Counted from the stretch's first letter, positions 16,728 to 26,382 are shown. The stretch is 64,000 bases of DNA from Acetobacterium paludosum (GCF_008086595.1 NZ_RXYA01000006.1:124001-188000), one strand, 5' to 3'. Numbers and translations are program-made. Notes: a model not told the origin generated them from the letters alone.

Positions 16728-18251
16728 ATGAAATTAAGTCTTGGAAAATGTTGGGGTTTGTTGATTTTTGATATGATTGGTTTAGCCATTTCCGGTTATG
16801 CTTTTTTATTGGTTTATCAGATTATAACAACCCTATCAAATGCAAATGCTTTTATAATATTAATGGGATTTTTTGTTGGAATTAAAGTTGTGGTATTGTC
16901 GTTATACGATTTGAACCGGAATATGTTACATAAAAACATTCCGTTTTTAGGTGCTCTAATTTCTGTTCTTGGGAACGGGATTATTTTTGGCTTGTGCTGG
17001 TTCCTTATTCCTGAAGTTCCGGCAACCTTTTTTATTGGATTGGCAATTATTGATTTTTTGATGGTTACGCTATGTCATCTTTTATGGTGGGTACTGATCG
17101 GAAAAGATGAAGAAATCGGTAAGGAAAACGGTAAGGTTAAAGAAAAAGTTGTCAAAAAAAAAGAAGAAGCGGCCAAGATGAAGGAAGAAGTGGTCAAGAA
17201 AAAAAAAGGAGCTAAAGAAAAAAAAACATGGCTAGCCCCCACTGACGATGAAGAATCAGAGTACGATAGTATTTTTACCAGTCTATTGGAAAATGAAAAA
17301 AAAGGACAGAAAAGATATCCAGAACCAGAAAATAGAAATGTATTTGAAGAAGAAAAACGATATCAAACCAGCGATTTTTTAGATGAAATTAAACAAAATT
17401 TAAAAAAGGATCATCAGCTGCCAGAGGAAAGATCGGGAGTCAGAGCACCATCCGTTTTTCAAAGCCCGTCTCAAAAGCCAGGGTTCGTTGAAAAAAAAAT
17501 AGAACCTGAACTGCCAGGTAAAAAAAAAGATGAAATAAATGATCATTTACCAATCAATAAAAATAATGAAATCGCAGAACCTTTTCAGAAAACGACTGAA
17601 AAGCCGGCTTTAAGTCCAACAAATTCGTTATCTACTAAAGATACTAATGAATTATTTGTTCCTTTTCCTAATGTTCAAAGGAAAGAAAATACGGTTCCCG
17701 TCAAAAGTGAAGACCGCTCTGATAATGCGTTGGGAATAGGTGAACCTACTGTAGAAAGAGAAGAAGATTTTCTTTCCATCGAAAGAAGATTGAGTTATCT
17801 CTTTAATGAAATTGAAAAATCAATGAAGGAAACACAGTATCTTCAGAGCGCTGTGGGGGCTTTTCAAAAAGAAGTGGAAACCTACACCCCAATTACTGGT
17901 GATGAAAAAATTATTGCCACCGGCAATTTGATTCGAGAGAAGCTGAAGATGATTATTGATAAACAATTTGTTGTCGACGAAGTGTTGGATGATCTCATTC
18001 GTTTATCTAAACTGATTAATAATCGGATTAATGATTTGGATGTCATTGAGGCGGGTCTTAATCAACGAAAAATAGCTTTGGATCAAAAAGATGTTCTTTT
18101 TGTAGAAGGGCATGGTCGCGGTGAAATGGATACAGAGCTAGAAATAATGCCAGAGGAAGTTGTCCTGGAAAATCTCGATTCAGAGTTTATAGTTGCCGGA
18201 GATGATTATGAAACAGTGCGCAAGTATTTGATTCAGAACCCTGAAAAATGA
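16728..18251 (+). CDS. Unknown membrane protein with long charged cytoplasmic domain
   Basis: A 507-residue protein. Four hydrophobic helices occupy residues ~8-30, 43-62, 74-95 and 100-125. A very Lys/Glu-rich linker (KEKVVKKKEEAAKMKEE region, ~130-170) follows, then a disordered stretch of ~170 residues rich in Pro, Lys and Glu, and a helical C-terminal domain (~340-500) with probable coiled coil. The layout is that of a scaffold that tethers a cytoplasmic assembly to the membrane. No family is recognised. It is co-transcribed with the coiled-coil gene and closed by a terminator. Confidence 0.6.
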   Translation: MKLSLGKCWGLLIFDMIGLAISGYAFLLVYQIITTLSNANAFIILMGFFVGIKVVVLSLYDLNRNMLHKNIPFLGALISVLGNGIIFGLCWFLIPEVPATFFIGLAIIDFLMVTLCHLLWWVLIGKDEEIGKENGKVKEKVVKKKEEAAKMKEEVVKKKKGAKEKKTWLAPTDDEESEYDSIFTSLLENEKKGQKRYPEPENRNVFEEEKRYQTSDFLDEIKQNLKKDHQLPEERSGVRAPSVFQSPSQKPGFVEKKIEPELPGKKKDEINDHLPINKNNEIAEPFQKTTEKPALSPTNSLSTKDTNELFVPFPNVQRKENTVPVKSEDRSDNALGIGEPTVEREEDFLSIERRLSYLFNEIEKSMKETQYLQSAVGAFQKEVETYTPITGDEKIIATGNLIREKLKMIIDKQFVVDEVLDDLIRLSKLINNRINDLDVIEAGLNQRKIALDQKDVLFVEGHGRGEMDTELEIMPEEVVLENLDSEFIVAGDDYETVRKYLIQNPEK

Positions 18252-18256
18252 GCAGT

Positions 18257-18294
18257 AAAAAACATCCTCTCAATTGTAAGGGATGTTTTTTTTA
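18257..18294 (+). terminator. Terminator after the unknown membrane protein gene
   Basis: AACATCC (18261-18267) pairs with GGATGTT (18281-18287), followed by eight T. Confidence 0.8.
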
Positions 18295-18436
18295 TTATGA
18301 ATATTAATTTCCGCTTTTTTTGATTTTTTCAGGAAGTGATTGTAACTATTATGGGGATTAAAAAATTCACTTAAGAAAGAGTCGCCAAAACAATGAAAAA
18401 AGGGGATGCTTCTGCCAATGAATAATTATTTTTTTA

Positions 18437-18465
18437 TTGCGAATGTTTAAGAAAAATGGTATACT
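18437..18465 (+). promoter_or_regulatory. Promoter of the amino acid importer operon
   Basis: TTGCGA (18437-18442), a 17-bp spacer and TATACT (18460-18465) with the extended TG at 18457 lie about 72 bases before the start codon at 18537. Confidence 0.6.
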
Positions 18466-18536
18466 GCTACCTGTATAAAAAGTTGGAGCATTGATTAAAG
18501 ATGCATCAAAACTTATTATTATTAGGAGGAAAAGAA

Positions 18537-19307
18537 ATGAAAAAGATCACAAAGCTCGGTATTTTGATGATGGCTGTTGCCATGATTTTTTCTCTTGCTG
18601 CCTGTTCCAGTGGAAAAACCACAACAAGTACTGCAAAGAAATATGTTATTGCGACAGACACAACATTCAAACCATTTGAGTATGAAAATGACAAAGGTGA
18701 ACGTGTTGGTATCGATATTGACCTGTTAGCAGCGATTGCTAAAGACCAGGGATTTGATTATGAACTTAAAGCAGTCGGTTTTGATGCCGCTTTAGGAGAG
18801 GTAACATCAGGTCAGTCGGATGGTATGATTGCCGGCATGAGTATTACTGATGCAAGAAAAGCTACTTTTGATTTTTCTGATCCATACTTTGATTCAGGCG
18901 TTGTCATGGCCGTTTCAGCTTCAAACACTACTGTTAAGACTTATGCAGATCTGAGCGGACAAAAAGTTGCTGTTAAAAATGGTACCGAAGGCGCTACTTT
19001 TGCAGAATCAATCAAAGCACAATATGGTTTTGAAACCGTTTCTTTCCCAGATTCAGCAAACATGTATGAAGATGTTAAAGCGGGAAATTCAGCTGCTTTG
19101 TTTGAAGACTATCCAGTAATTGGTGATGCCATTGCCAGCGGTGTGCCACTAAAAATGATGGGAAATATGGAAGCCGGGAATTCTTACGGATTTGCTGTTA
19201 AAAAAGGACAAAATGCTGATTTGCTTAAGATGTTTAATGCTGGTTTAGCAGATGTTAAAGCTAACGGTGAATATCAAAAAATCTTAGATACCTACATCAA
19301 AAAATAA
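18537..19307 (+). CDS. Polar amino acid ABC transporter, solute-binding lipoprotein
   Basis: Extracytoplasmic lipoprotein that captures a polar amino acid, probably glutamine or a similar one, for the permease downstream. The signal peptide ends in the lipobox LAAC with lipidated Cys23. The family pattern includes YVIATDTTFKPFEYEND, GIDIDLLAAIAKDQG and RKATFDFSDPYFDSG of the SBP_bac_3 fold. The start at 18537 is set by AGGAGG seven bases upstream; an earlier in-frame ATG at 18501 would put extra residues before the signal peptide. It is followed by a strong intercistronic hairpin. Exact substrate not determinable. Confidence 0.92.
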   Translation: MKKITKLGILMMAVAMIFSLAACSSGKTTTSTAKKYVIATDTTFKPFEYENDKGERVGIDIDLLAAIAKDQGFDYELKAVGFDAALGEVTSGQSDGMIAGMSITDARKATFDFSDPYFDSGVVMAVSASNTTVKTYADLSGQKVAVKNGTEGATFAESIKAQYGFETVSFPDSANMYEDVKAGNSAALFEDYPVIGDAIASGVPLKMMGNMEAGNSYGFAVKKGQNADLLKMFNAGLADVKANGEYQKILDTYIKK

Positions 19308-19339
19308 TTTATCAAAAATAATTTAGTCGTTATTTACTA

Positions 19340-19383
19340 AGAAATCATCTGTCAGTGAAATATGCTACTGACAGATGATTTCT
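19340..19383 (+). promoter_or_regulatory. Intercistronic 17-bp hairpin between binding protein and permease genes
   Basis: 19340-19356 pairs perfectly with 19367-19383 around a 10-base loop, but no T run follows. It probably protects the upstream mRNA 3' end or partly terminates transcription, so that more binding protein than permease is made. Confidence 0.6.
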
Positions 19384-19459
19384 CTAAGTTATCTAAAAGT
19401 GTTTACTCGCGGTGTGAGTAAAGACTATTGGACAACTGGACCCATTGAAGGAGGTTGAC

Positions 19460-20125
19460 GTGAGTATACCAGAATTAGTTGTACAGAATTGGTCTCGTCT
19501 GTTAGCGGGACTCGCCATGACCGTTGAACTAACCATTATTTCTCTTATTATTGCAGGAATGTTAGGGTTGTTATTTGGTCTTTTGTCAGTTTCAAAGAAA
19601 AAGAGTTTACGTGCAATCGCACTTGTTTATGTAGATATTGTTCGCGGAACGCCATTATTGGTCCAGGCATTTTTTATTTATTTTGGTATTCCGGCCGCAC
19701 TTGGTATCCGATTAGATGCCAATACTGCCGGGATCATTACCTTGAGTCTCAATGCTGGAGGCTATTTGGCTGAAATATTCAGAGGCGGAATTGAATCCAT
19801 TAATAAAGGCCAGATGGAGGCAGCCCGTAGTTTGGGATTACCTTATAGCCTGGCAATGACTAAAGTTATTTTACCCCAGGCAGTCCGCACCATGACGCCG
19901 GCGTTGATTAACCAATGTATTATTACCTTAAAAGATACATCGATCCTTTCAATCATTGGTATTCAGGAATTAACCCAAACAGGAAGACTCATTATTGCCA
20001 ATAATTATCAGGCATTTGAAATGTGGACAATCGTTGCGGTGATGTATTTCATCATTATTATGATTTTAACAAAAATATCAAAACGTATTGAAAGGAAAAT
20101 GTCTTATGGGAAAAGTGAAAATTAA
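19460..20125 (+). CDS. Polar amino acid ABC transporter, permease
   Basis: HisM/GlnP-type inner membrane subunit, 221 residues. About five helices are visible. [15 protein letters not shown] at the N-terminus is the usual amphipathic entry, and the EAA loop is [24 protein letters not shown] (about residues 122-145), which docks on the ATPase. GTPLLVQ is also typical. The start is set at GTG 19460, five bases after AAGGAGG (19448-19454). The in-frame TTG at 19445 lies upstream of that ribosome site. It overlaps the ATPase gene by 20 bases. Confidence 0.93.
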   Translation: MSIPELVVQNWSRLLAGLAMTVELTIISLIIAGMLGLLFGLLSVSKKKSLRAIALVYVDIVRGTPLLVQAFFIYFGIPAALGIRLDANTAGIITLSLNAGGYLAEIFRGGIESINKGQMEAARSLGLPYSLAMTKVILPQAVRTMTPALINQCIITLKDTSILSIIGIQELTQTGRLIIANNYQAFEMWTIVAVMYFIIIMILTKISKRIERKMSYGKSEN

Positions 20126-20837
20126 AAACCTGAAAAAGAGTTTTGGTGAATTAGAAGTCCTAAAGGACATTAACCTGGAAGTTTGTGAAAGAGAAGTTAT
20201 TTGTATCATCGGTCCTTCCGGTTCTGGTAAAAGTACCCTTTTGCGTTGTATCAATGCCCTTGAGGTGGCCACCAGCGGAACGGTGGAGGTTGATGGGAAT
20301 GATATTACCGGTGCTGCTGATAAAGACATTAATAAGTATCGGCAAAATATTGGTATGGTGTTCCAACAATTCAACCTTTTCCCCCATATGACCGTTTTGG
20401 AGAATATTTCATTTGCTCCGGTGACACTTAAGCTAAAAAGTAAGCAGGAAGCGAATGAGAAAGCCCTTAAGCTTTTAAGACGTGTTGATCTTGAAGAAAA
20501 AGCAAATGTTTATCCGGAACAGCTTTCCGGAGGACAGCAACAGCGTGTTGCTATTGCCCGGGCCTTGGCGATGGATCCGGATGTGATGCTTTTTGATGAA
20601 CCGACTTCCGCATTGGATCCGGAAATGGTTGGTGAAGTGCTGAACGTCATGAAAAAACTCGCAAAAGAAGGAATGACCATGATTGTGGTCACCCATGAAA
20701 TGGGCTTTGCAAGAGAAGTTGCAGACCGCGTTATCTTTATTGATGATGGCTTTATTGTCGAACAAGGCCCACCTCAGGAGCTGTTCGGTGCGCCGAAAAA
20801 TGAACGAACCATTAATTTTTTGAATATGGTTTTATAA
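20106..20837 (+). CDS. Polar amino acid ABC transporter, ATP-binding subunit
   Basis: GlnQ/HisP-type ATPase powering the importer. Walker A is GPSGSGKST, the Q-loop is [10 protein letters not shown], the signature is [15 protein letters not shown], Walker B is [13 protein letters not shown], and the switch His lies in VVTHEMGFA. At 243 residues it is the normal size. ATG 20106 is preferred over the in-frame ATG 20088 because AAAGGA precedes it and the sequence from GKVKIKNL matches the family start. It overlaps the permease gene, so translation is coupled. A terminator follows at once, closing the three-gene operon. Confidence 0.94.
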   Translation: MGKVKIKNLKKSFGELEVLKDINLEVCEREVICIIGPSGSGKSTLLRCINALEVATSGTVEVDGNDITGAADKDINKYRQNIGMVFQQFNLFPHMTVLENISFAPVTLKLKSKQEANEKALKLLRRVDLEEKANVYPEQLSGGQQQRVAIARALAMDPDVMLFDEPTSALDPEMVGEVLNVMKKLAKEGMTMIVVTHEMGFAREVADRVIFIDDGFIVEQGPPQELFGAPKNERTINFLNMVL

Positions 20838-20847
20838 AAATAGCTGC

Positions 20848-20877
20848 AACCATCTCCTTATCCAGAGATGGTTTTTA
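20848..20877 (+). terminator. Terminator of the amino acid importer operon
   Basis: AACCATCTC (20848-20856) pairs with GAGATGGTT (20865-20873), followed by TTTATTTT. Confidence 0.85.
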
Positions 20878-20949
20878 TTTTATAGCGGATGTTAAGGTTT
20901 TCAAAAAAAGGGTAAAAAATTTCGGACAGGGTTTTAGGGGGGAAATAAA

Positions 20950-22074
20950 ATGATGATTAAACAGCGGTTGGGTAATGGTATTGAGTTTGTAAAAACAAAA
21001 ATTATGGAAAACAAACAAAGAACTGGAGCAGTGTTTTGCATCCTGCTCGTGCTCATCGGCTTTTTTATGCCATTTATGAGCGCCAAGGCGGGGGTTTCAG
21101 TAACCGGGATCATGAATAATTCATTGGAAATAATAAGTCCCGAAAATAACATGCTTTCTGTTAGTCTGGGCGATTTCGTGCTCCAGAAGCCCATTGATGA
21201 AATTACTGTTTATAATACAAAACTGGGAGATATTAAACTATTTGATCAGTCGGTATTGGGAATGCTCAGAAATCCAATCCCGGATAAAGGTGTAATTGGT
21301 AATGTTAACGAAGCCTTATCCAGTTCGGCATTAGATTATCTTGTTGACCCAAAGGTTCAGGAAATCATTGCAACAAGGCTGGCAAGGGGCGACGAACTCA
21401 ATGTTATCCTTGTGAATACCTGGAATGCGATTCAAGATGCTAAAAAAATTGTCGGTGCAGTCAATGATATCTCCATTCAAGCTCGCCAATCCATGAATCA
21501 GGTTAACGAGACTATGGCGATGATTGATGGGTATAAATCCACAGCAAATGGTTTTGTGTTTGTACTTTTTGTCCTAATGATTGGTTTAATGGCTTTGATT
21601 CTATATAAAAGGGCAAATATTAAGCTATCCATCGTTCTATCCGGGATTATGCTGTTCTTTTTTGCAGCGGTTGGGATTGGGACGTCCATTGCAAATAATC
21701 AGATTAATCTTCAAATAGCCGAATTGGTTGGACAAGTTAACAATAGTGCTATGGAGTTGATTCGCTCGGTATTAACCGGAACCTTTGGTGATATTGGAAC
21801 ATTTCTGGCAAACTTTATTGGGGAACAGGCTAACTTTTTAAAAATGTCTTTTTCCATTCAATTGAATGCGGGATATTGGGTTATTTTATTGGGACTGTTA
21901 GGGAGTTTTATATTATGCATCCTTGTCGGCCGGCAAAATAAAAAACAGAGTGACGATAAACAAGCAACAGCAGAAGTAACAACTGAAACAGAAGAAAAAG
22001 CGATCGAAATGATTGAAGGCAAAGCGTCACCCGAAAAAGATCAACTCGTTGAAGAAGAAAATTTAACAGTTTAA
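20950..22074 (+). CDS. Unknown membrane protein
   Basis: A 374-residue protein with a membrane helix at residues ~25-45, a ~150-residue outer domain, two close helices (~200-222 and ~228-250), another loop and a last helix (~310-335), ending in an acidic, Glu/Thr-rich cytoplasmic tail. The outer domain shows SVSLGDFVLQKPIDEIT and a helical stretch around SIQARQSMNQVNETM. I do not recognise a family. A GGGGGG-type ribosome site precedes the ATG. It stands alone between two terminators, so it gives no operon clue. Confidence 0.6.
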   Translation: MMIKQRLGNGIEFVKTKIMENKQRTGAVFCILLVLIGFFMPFMSAKAGVSVTGIMNNSLEIISPENNMLSVSLGDFVLQKPIDEITVYNTKLGDIKLFDQSVLGMLRNPIPDKGVIGNVNEALSSSALDYLVDPKVQEIIATRLARGDELNVILVNTWNAIQDAKKIVGAVNDISIQARQSMNQVNETMAMIDGYKSTANGFVFVLFVLMIGLMALILYKRANIKLSIVLSGIMLFFFAAVGIGTSIANNQINLQIAELVGQVNNSAMELIRSVLTGTFGDIGTFLANFIGEQANFLKMSFSIQLNAGYWVILLGLLGSFILCILVGRQNKKQSDDKQATAEVTTETEEKAIEMIEGKASPEKDQLVEEENLTV

Positions 22075-22085
22075 AATTTATTTGC

Positions 22086-22121
22086 AAAAAAAAAGGATGG
22101 CCATGACGGTCATCCTTTTTT
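22086..22121. terminator. Bidirectional terminator
   Basis: A-rich GGATGGCC and GGTCATCC arms (one G-T pair) flanked by A8 and T6 separate the convergent genes ending at 22074 and 22129. Confidence 0.8.
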
Positions 22122-22128
22122 GATGTGG

Positions 22129-23367
22129 CTATTTAACTAATTGAGAGATCTTAATATTTTGGGTGTGTTCAATGGGTTCCCAGATTTCAATCGGTTTAAG
22201 GAAACATAAAATGTTAATGGGAATCCAGGACATAAGGTAAAACCAAAAGGAAAAAATAGAAATATTGTTTACTTCACTAATCTTTTTACCTTCCAGCCAT
22301 AAGACCATGACAGTAAAGATAACACTGAATGCGACTCCGCCAACGGCAATCAAGATAGCAAGGGTTAGGGCATTAGACCAGATACCGGTGGTGATAAATA
22401 GCATTCCTAAAATGATAAAGGAACAGATAGTGTAAATACAGGTCAGAACCTGCATAAAGGGTGCAATCAAGTACATGATCATGTCAAAAGAACAACGATT
22501 TTTATCTTTAATCACACGATCCCGCAATTGTGGTGAATAATGCTCAAAACATTGGATGGTGCCGGTTGACCATCGCTTGCGCTGGGACCAGGACTGTTCA
22601 AAGGTGAGTGGATGTTCGTCAAAGGTAATGGCATCTGGCGCCCAAGCGACGCGGTATCCTTTGATGACACATTGAGTGGTGAATTCAATATCCTCGGTCA
22701 GACTGAAAGTCTTAAACCCTTCTTTTTTAATCACATCGGCATGCATCATAAAACCGGTTCCGTTTAATGCAGCGGATAAACCCAACTTGTTACGTGCTAA
22801 ATTCAAGAAACGATTCAGCGTCCAGTAGAAAACTGATTGACAGCCTGAAATCCAGGAATCATTTGGATTTTTGCTGTCCCGATAGCCCTGGGCAATTTTT
22901 TCGCCAGATTCGATGACATTATTCATTGATGTAAAAAAATGTTTATCAACGACATTATCAGCATCAAATATACAGAAAGCATCATAAACATCATTTTCAC
23001 TAAAGATATAATCAAAAAACTGGGAAAGGGCAGTACCTTTCGACTTAACTTCACCGGTGCAGGTCATGATTTTCGCGCCATGAGCGATAGCAACTGCTTT
23101 GGTGTTGTCTGTACAATTGTTGGGGATAACATAAATATCCATTAATTCTTCCGGATAATCCTGTTGGTGCAGGCTTTCAATAAGATTGCCGATAACACCA
23201 GCCTCATTTCGAGCGGCAATAACTGCAGCCATGCGATTTCGGGGAGGTGCGGAGGTATATTTATTATTTTTTGAATAGCCAAATAAACCAACGATAAAAA
23301 AATAGATACCATAAATAAAAAACGGGATACCTAAAATAAATAATAGGGTAAAGATTTGTGAAACCAT
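22129..23367 (-). CDS. Processive GT2 glycosyltransferase (CESA/IcaA-like membrane enzyme)
   Basis: A 412-residue membrane enzyme that probably polymerises or extends a beta-linked surface glycan. It has an N-terminal helix (~5-28), then a cytoplasmic GT-A domain with AARNEAGVIGNLIESL, NNCTDNT, FDADNVVD, the acidic LTEDIEF and the processive QRKRWSTG (Q-x-x-R-W) motif, and three to four C-terminal helices (~290-400). This combination is shared with poly-GlcNAc, hyaluronan and cellulose synthases. It stands alone and has no PgaB-like or BcsB-like partner nearby, so the product is unknown. Confidence 0.88.
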   Translation of the reverse strand: MVSQIFTLLFILGIPFFIYGIYFFIVGLFGYSKNNKYTSAPPRNRMAAVIAARNEAGVIGNLIESLHQQDYPEELMDIYVIPNNCTDNTKAVAIAHGAKIMTCTGEVKSKGTALSQFFDYIFSENDVYDAFCIFDADNVVDKHFFTSMNNVIESGEKIAQGYRDSKNPNDSWISGCQSVFYWTLNRFLNLARNKLGLSAALNGTGFMMHADVIKKEGFKTFSLTEDIEFTTQCVIKGYRVAWAPDAITFDEHPLTFEQSWSQRKRWSTGTIQCFEHYSPQLRDRVIKDKNRCSFDMIMYLIAPFMQVLTCIYTICSFIILGMLFITTGIWSNALTLAILIAVGGVAFSVIFTVMVLWLEGKKISEVNNISIFSFWFYLMSWIPINILCFLKPIEIWEPIEHTQNIKISQLVK

Positions 23368-23622
23368 TTTTATTTATTTCTCCTTCATATTAAATTGTGA
23401 AATGTGATTAACTTTATATATTCTAACATGGAACGACACTTATAACAAGAAATCTTAAGGTAATCTAAAGGCTTGTATCCGTTTTGTGTCTTTTATAAAG
23501 CTTCCGGTTCCTTGTTCTCTTGTAATGTGCTTTGTTCAATTAATACCCCGAAAATCCTGATAGATAACATAACTTAAAGAACTAAAGAGTTCATTTTTAG
23601 TTTATATTGAATGTTTAGTATA

Positions 23623-23648
23623 CAACTATAAAATAAATTCAATAGTTG
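23623..23648 (+). repeat. Inverted repeat before the efflux adaptor gene
   Basis: CAACTAT (23623-23629) and ATAGTTG (23642-23648) form a perfect 7-bp inverted repeat with a 12-base centre. It ends right at the GGAGG ribosome site of the next gene. It may be an operator for the downstream response regulator or an mRNA hairpin. Confidence 0.35.
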
Positions 23649-23658
23649 GAGGATAAAA

Positions 23659-24528
23659 GTGAAAACGAAAAAGAAGATTATAATTGGGGGTATTGTTGGG
23701 GTATTAATTGTACTGGGCGCGATTGTGGGTTATCAGGTTTTGGGGAATAAGACAACTAATCAATATGACGAGTCCAAAGTTACCGTAGAGAACATTGTCA
23801 ATGATAATCGGTTTACAGGAGTCATCGAAAGCCAGTCCAGGGAAAATATTATGGCGACAAGTTCTCAAAAGATAAGTGAGTTTTATGTCAGTGAGGGCGA
23901 TGAAGTCGAGAAAGATACGGATCTTTATGAAACCTCAACAGGAGAAGTGATTAGCGCCACAAAAAGCGGTGAGGTATCGAAAATATATTATGAAGAAGAT
24001 GATACGGTACCCGCTGGGGGAGAAGTTATGGATATTGTGGATTATACCAATTTGCAGGTTAGTATAAAAGTAGATGAGTATCAATTATCCAGTATTGCAG
24101 AGGGTTCACCAGTAACGATTAATATCGATAGTATTGGTCGAAGTGTTCAGGGAACAGTCAGTGAAATCAGTCGGGAAGCCAAAAACGAGAATGGGGTTGC
24201 TTATTTTACAGCAATTGTGGATTTTCAGGGTGATTCAGCAATCCGAATTGGAATGAATGCGGAAGTCATTATTGTGAAAGAAAGTGCGGAAAATGCATTA
24301 GCGGTTCCGGTTGCTGCGATTCAATTTGGGGAAAACAATCAAACTTATGTTATGGTGAAAAATAATTCGGATACCATTGAGAATCAAAACGTAACGACGG
24401 GCATTACCGATGGTGTGAAAATTCAAATAACTCAAGGTCTCAATGAAAATGATACGGTTATGATTCCAAAAATCACGACGTCAAAGACAACCAGCTTAAA
24501 ACAGTCGGCTACAAGTGGTGGTAATTAA
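23659..24528 (+). CDS. HlyD/MacA-like efflux adaptor protein
   Basis: Membrane-anchored adaptor of a MacB-type ABC efflux system. The N-terminal helix spans about residues 6-27. A lipoyl-like domain follows (FYVSEGDEVEKDTDLYE and SGEVSKIYYEEDDTV), then a beta-barrel part (VSIKVDEYQLSSI..GSPVTINID) and a C-terminal domain (ALAVPVAAIQFG). The usual long coiled-coil hairpin is almost absent, giving a short 289-residue form common in Firmicutes. The start is GTG after GGAGGATAAAA. Its stop overlaps the ATPase start (TAATG). It is likely induced through the two-component pair downstream. Confidence 0.87.
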   Translation: MKTKKKIIIGGIVGVLIVLGAIVGYQVLGNKTTNQYDESKVTVENIVNDNRFTGVIESQSRENIMATSSQKISEFYVSEGDEVEKDTDLYETSTGEVISATKSGEVSKIYYEEDDTVPAGGEVMDIVDYTNLQVSIKVDEYQLSSIAEGSPVTINIDSIGRSVQGTVSEISREAKNENGVAYFTAIVDFQGDSAIRIGMNAEVIIVKESAENALAVPVAAIQFGENNQTYVMVKNNSDTIENQNVTTGITDGVKIQITQGLNENDTVMIPKITTSKTTSLKQSATSGGN

Positions 24529-25217
24529 TGTCAGAAAAAATTTTAGAAATGAAAGATCTGGTAAAAACCTATATTATGGGAGATGAAAAGCAAGTCGTTT
24601 TAAAAGGAATCAATCTTGAAATAAATCGGGGCGATTTTCTTTCAGTATTGGGACCTTCGGGTTCGGGGAAATCCACCCTGATGAATATCATCGGTTGTTT
24701 GGATGTTCCCACCAGTGGAACTTATTATCTATCCGGCCAATTGATTCGTGATTTATCGGAAGTGAGTCTTTCCCATATCCGAAACCGTGAAATCGGATTT
24801 GTGTTTCAGCAGTTTCAATTGTTGCCGCGGTTATCCGCTCAGAAAAATGTGGAGTTGCCTCTCATTTATGCAGGTGTTTCAGAGAGAAAAAGACATGAGC
24901 GAAGCGCTTATATTCTGGAGCGGGTGGGATTGGCAGAAAAAATGAAAAACCGACCCAATCAGTTGTCTGGCGGTCAGCAACAGCGGGTGGCAATTGCCAG
25001 AGCTCTTGTGACGGAACCTACCATCTTACTGGCCGATGAACCCACCGGAGCATTGGATCAACAAACCGGTCATCAGATTATGGATCTGTTTAAAGAACTT
25101 CATGCCGAAGGTAAAACCATTGTCATGATCACCCATGATCCGGGGGTTGCTAAAAATGGCAGCCGGATTGTGCGGATTGTGGATGGAAATCTCAGTGAGG
25201 GGGTATACAATGCTTAA
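24528..25217 (+). CDS. MacB/LolD-type ABC transporter ATPase
   Basis: ATPase of the efflux or mechanotransmission-type ABC transporter, 229 residues. Walker A is GPSGSGKST, the Q-loop is FVFQQFQLLPRLSA, the signature is [16 protein letters not shown], Walker B is ILLADEPTGALD, and the switch His is in MITHDPG. The GALDQQTG stretch is typical of the MacB/LolD/FtsE class. It overlaps the adaptor stop by one base and the permease start by eight, so the three are translated as a unit. Confidence 0.93.
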   Translation: MSEKILEMKDLVKTYIMGDEKQVVLKGINLEINRGDFLSVLGPSGSGKSTLMNIIGCLDVPTSGTYYLSGQLIRDLSEVSLSHIRNREIGFVFQQFQLLPRLSAQKNVELPLIYAGVSERKRHERSAYILERVGLAEKMKNRPNQLSGGQQQRVAIARALVTEPTILLADEPTGALDQQTGHQIMDLFKELHAEGKTIVMITHDPGVAKNGSRIVRIVDGNLSEGVYNA

Positions 25218-26382
25218 AGAAAGTATTAAAATGGCACTAGAAAATATTGTCAGCAATAAAATGCGATCCTTTCTCACCATGCTGGGGATTATCATTGGGG
25301 TTGGGTCGGTGATTGCGCTCATTACCATTGTCTCTGGAGCAACCAGTACTGTTACTGATCAGGTGGCGTCCATGGGAGCAAATACGGTGACGGTTCAGGT
25401 AATGGGGACACCGCTAAAACAGGGATTAACTCAAGGTGATGTGGATAAAATATCAGAACTTTCGAATATCTCAGGCATTGCCCCGACGATTTCAGGAACA
25501 ACAACCGTGGCTTTTGATGGCAATACGATGGATGACATTACCCTTCAGGGTAAGAATGATGTGTATTTCAAAAACACCGAAGACGTTATTTCCACGGGAC
25601 GAATCATCAACACCATTGATACTGAAAATAAAAGTAGAGTTGCTCTAATCGGAAATGATATTGCGAGTGAATTATATGTTGGGAAGAATCCCATTGGACA
25701 GCCAATAAAAATAGGCGGCATTACCTATACTGTGATTGGTATTTTACAGGAATCAAGCAGCTTTGCATCCGCTGATACAAATAAATCAGTGATCATACCC
25801 TATACTACTGCCATGGGGGCTGTTGGTGCAAAATATATCAACAGCATGACCATTTATATTGCCGACGAAACGATGGCCGATACGACAACCCGGGAAATTG
25901 AAGCGGTTTTAACAAAAGCATTTAATGGAGATGATGATGGTTATTCCATCGTCAACATGCAAAGTATTCTCGATACCATCAAAAGCATGACCAGCATTCT
26001 CTCCATGATGCTAGGAGGAATTGCATCGATTTCGCTGGTAGTAGGCGGTATCGGCATTATGAACATGATGCTGGTTTCAGTCTCGGAACGAACTAGTGAA
26101 ATTGGTCTTCGCAAAGCCCTGGGAGCAGAGCCAAAGCAAATTCAGCTCCAGTTTCTGATTGAATCGGTGGTGCTCTGCCTCGTCGGTGGAATCATTGGGT
26201 TTATTGTGGGGGTCAGCCTGGCATGGATTGTGGCCAACATCATCGGAATCGGATTTGCTCTGACAGCTTCCACCGTTATTTTGGGAATTGGTTTCTCGGC
26301 AATCATTGGCATTATTTTTGGATTTATGCCAGCCCGAAAGGCATCCCGACTCAACCCCATTGATGCCCTTAGGAGTATTTAG
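25210..26382 (+). CDS. MacB-like ABC transporter permease (FtsX domain)
   Basis: A 390-residue permease with the MacB layout: helix 1 at ~22-45 preceded by KMRSFLTMLGIIIGVGS, a large outer MacB_PCD domain (~50-255), then three C-terminal helices (~265-385) with MLVSVSERTSEIGLRKALGA as the coupling helix that contacts the ATPase. The start is ATG 25210 after GAGGGG; the frame is open upstream from 25135 but that part lies within the ATPase gene. The substrate may be an antimicrobial peptide or lipid-active compound, inferred from the neighbouring sensor kinase. Confidence 0.92.
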   Translation: MLKESIKMALENIVSNKMRSFLTMLGIIIGVGSVIALITIVSGATSTVTDQVASMGANTVTVQVMGTPLKQGLTQGDVDKISELSNISGIAPTISGTTTVAFDGNTMDDITLQGKNDVYFKNTEDVISTGRIINTIDTENKSRVALIGNDIASELYVGKNPIGQPIKIGGITYTVIGILQESSSFASADTNKSVIIPYTTAMGAVGAKYINSMTIYIADETMADTTTREIEAVLTKAFNGDDDGYSIVNMQSILDTIKSMTSILSMMLGGIASISLVVGGIGIMNMMLVSVSERTSEIGLRKALGAEPKQIQLQFLIESVVLCLVGGIIGFIVGVSLAWIVANIIGIGFALTASTVILGIGFSAIIGIIFGFMPARKASRLNPIDALRSI

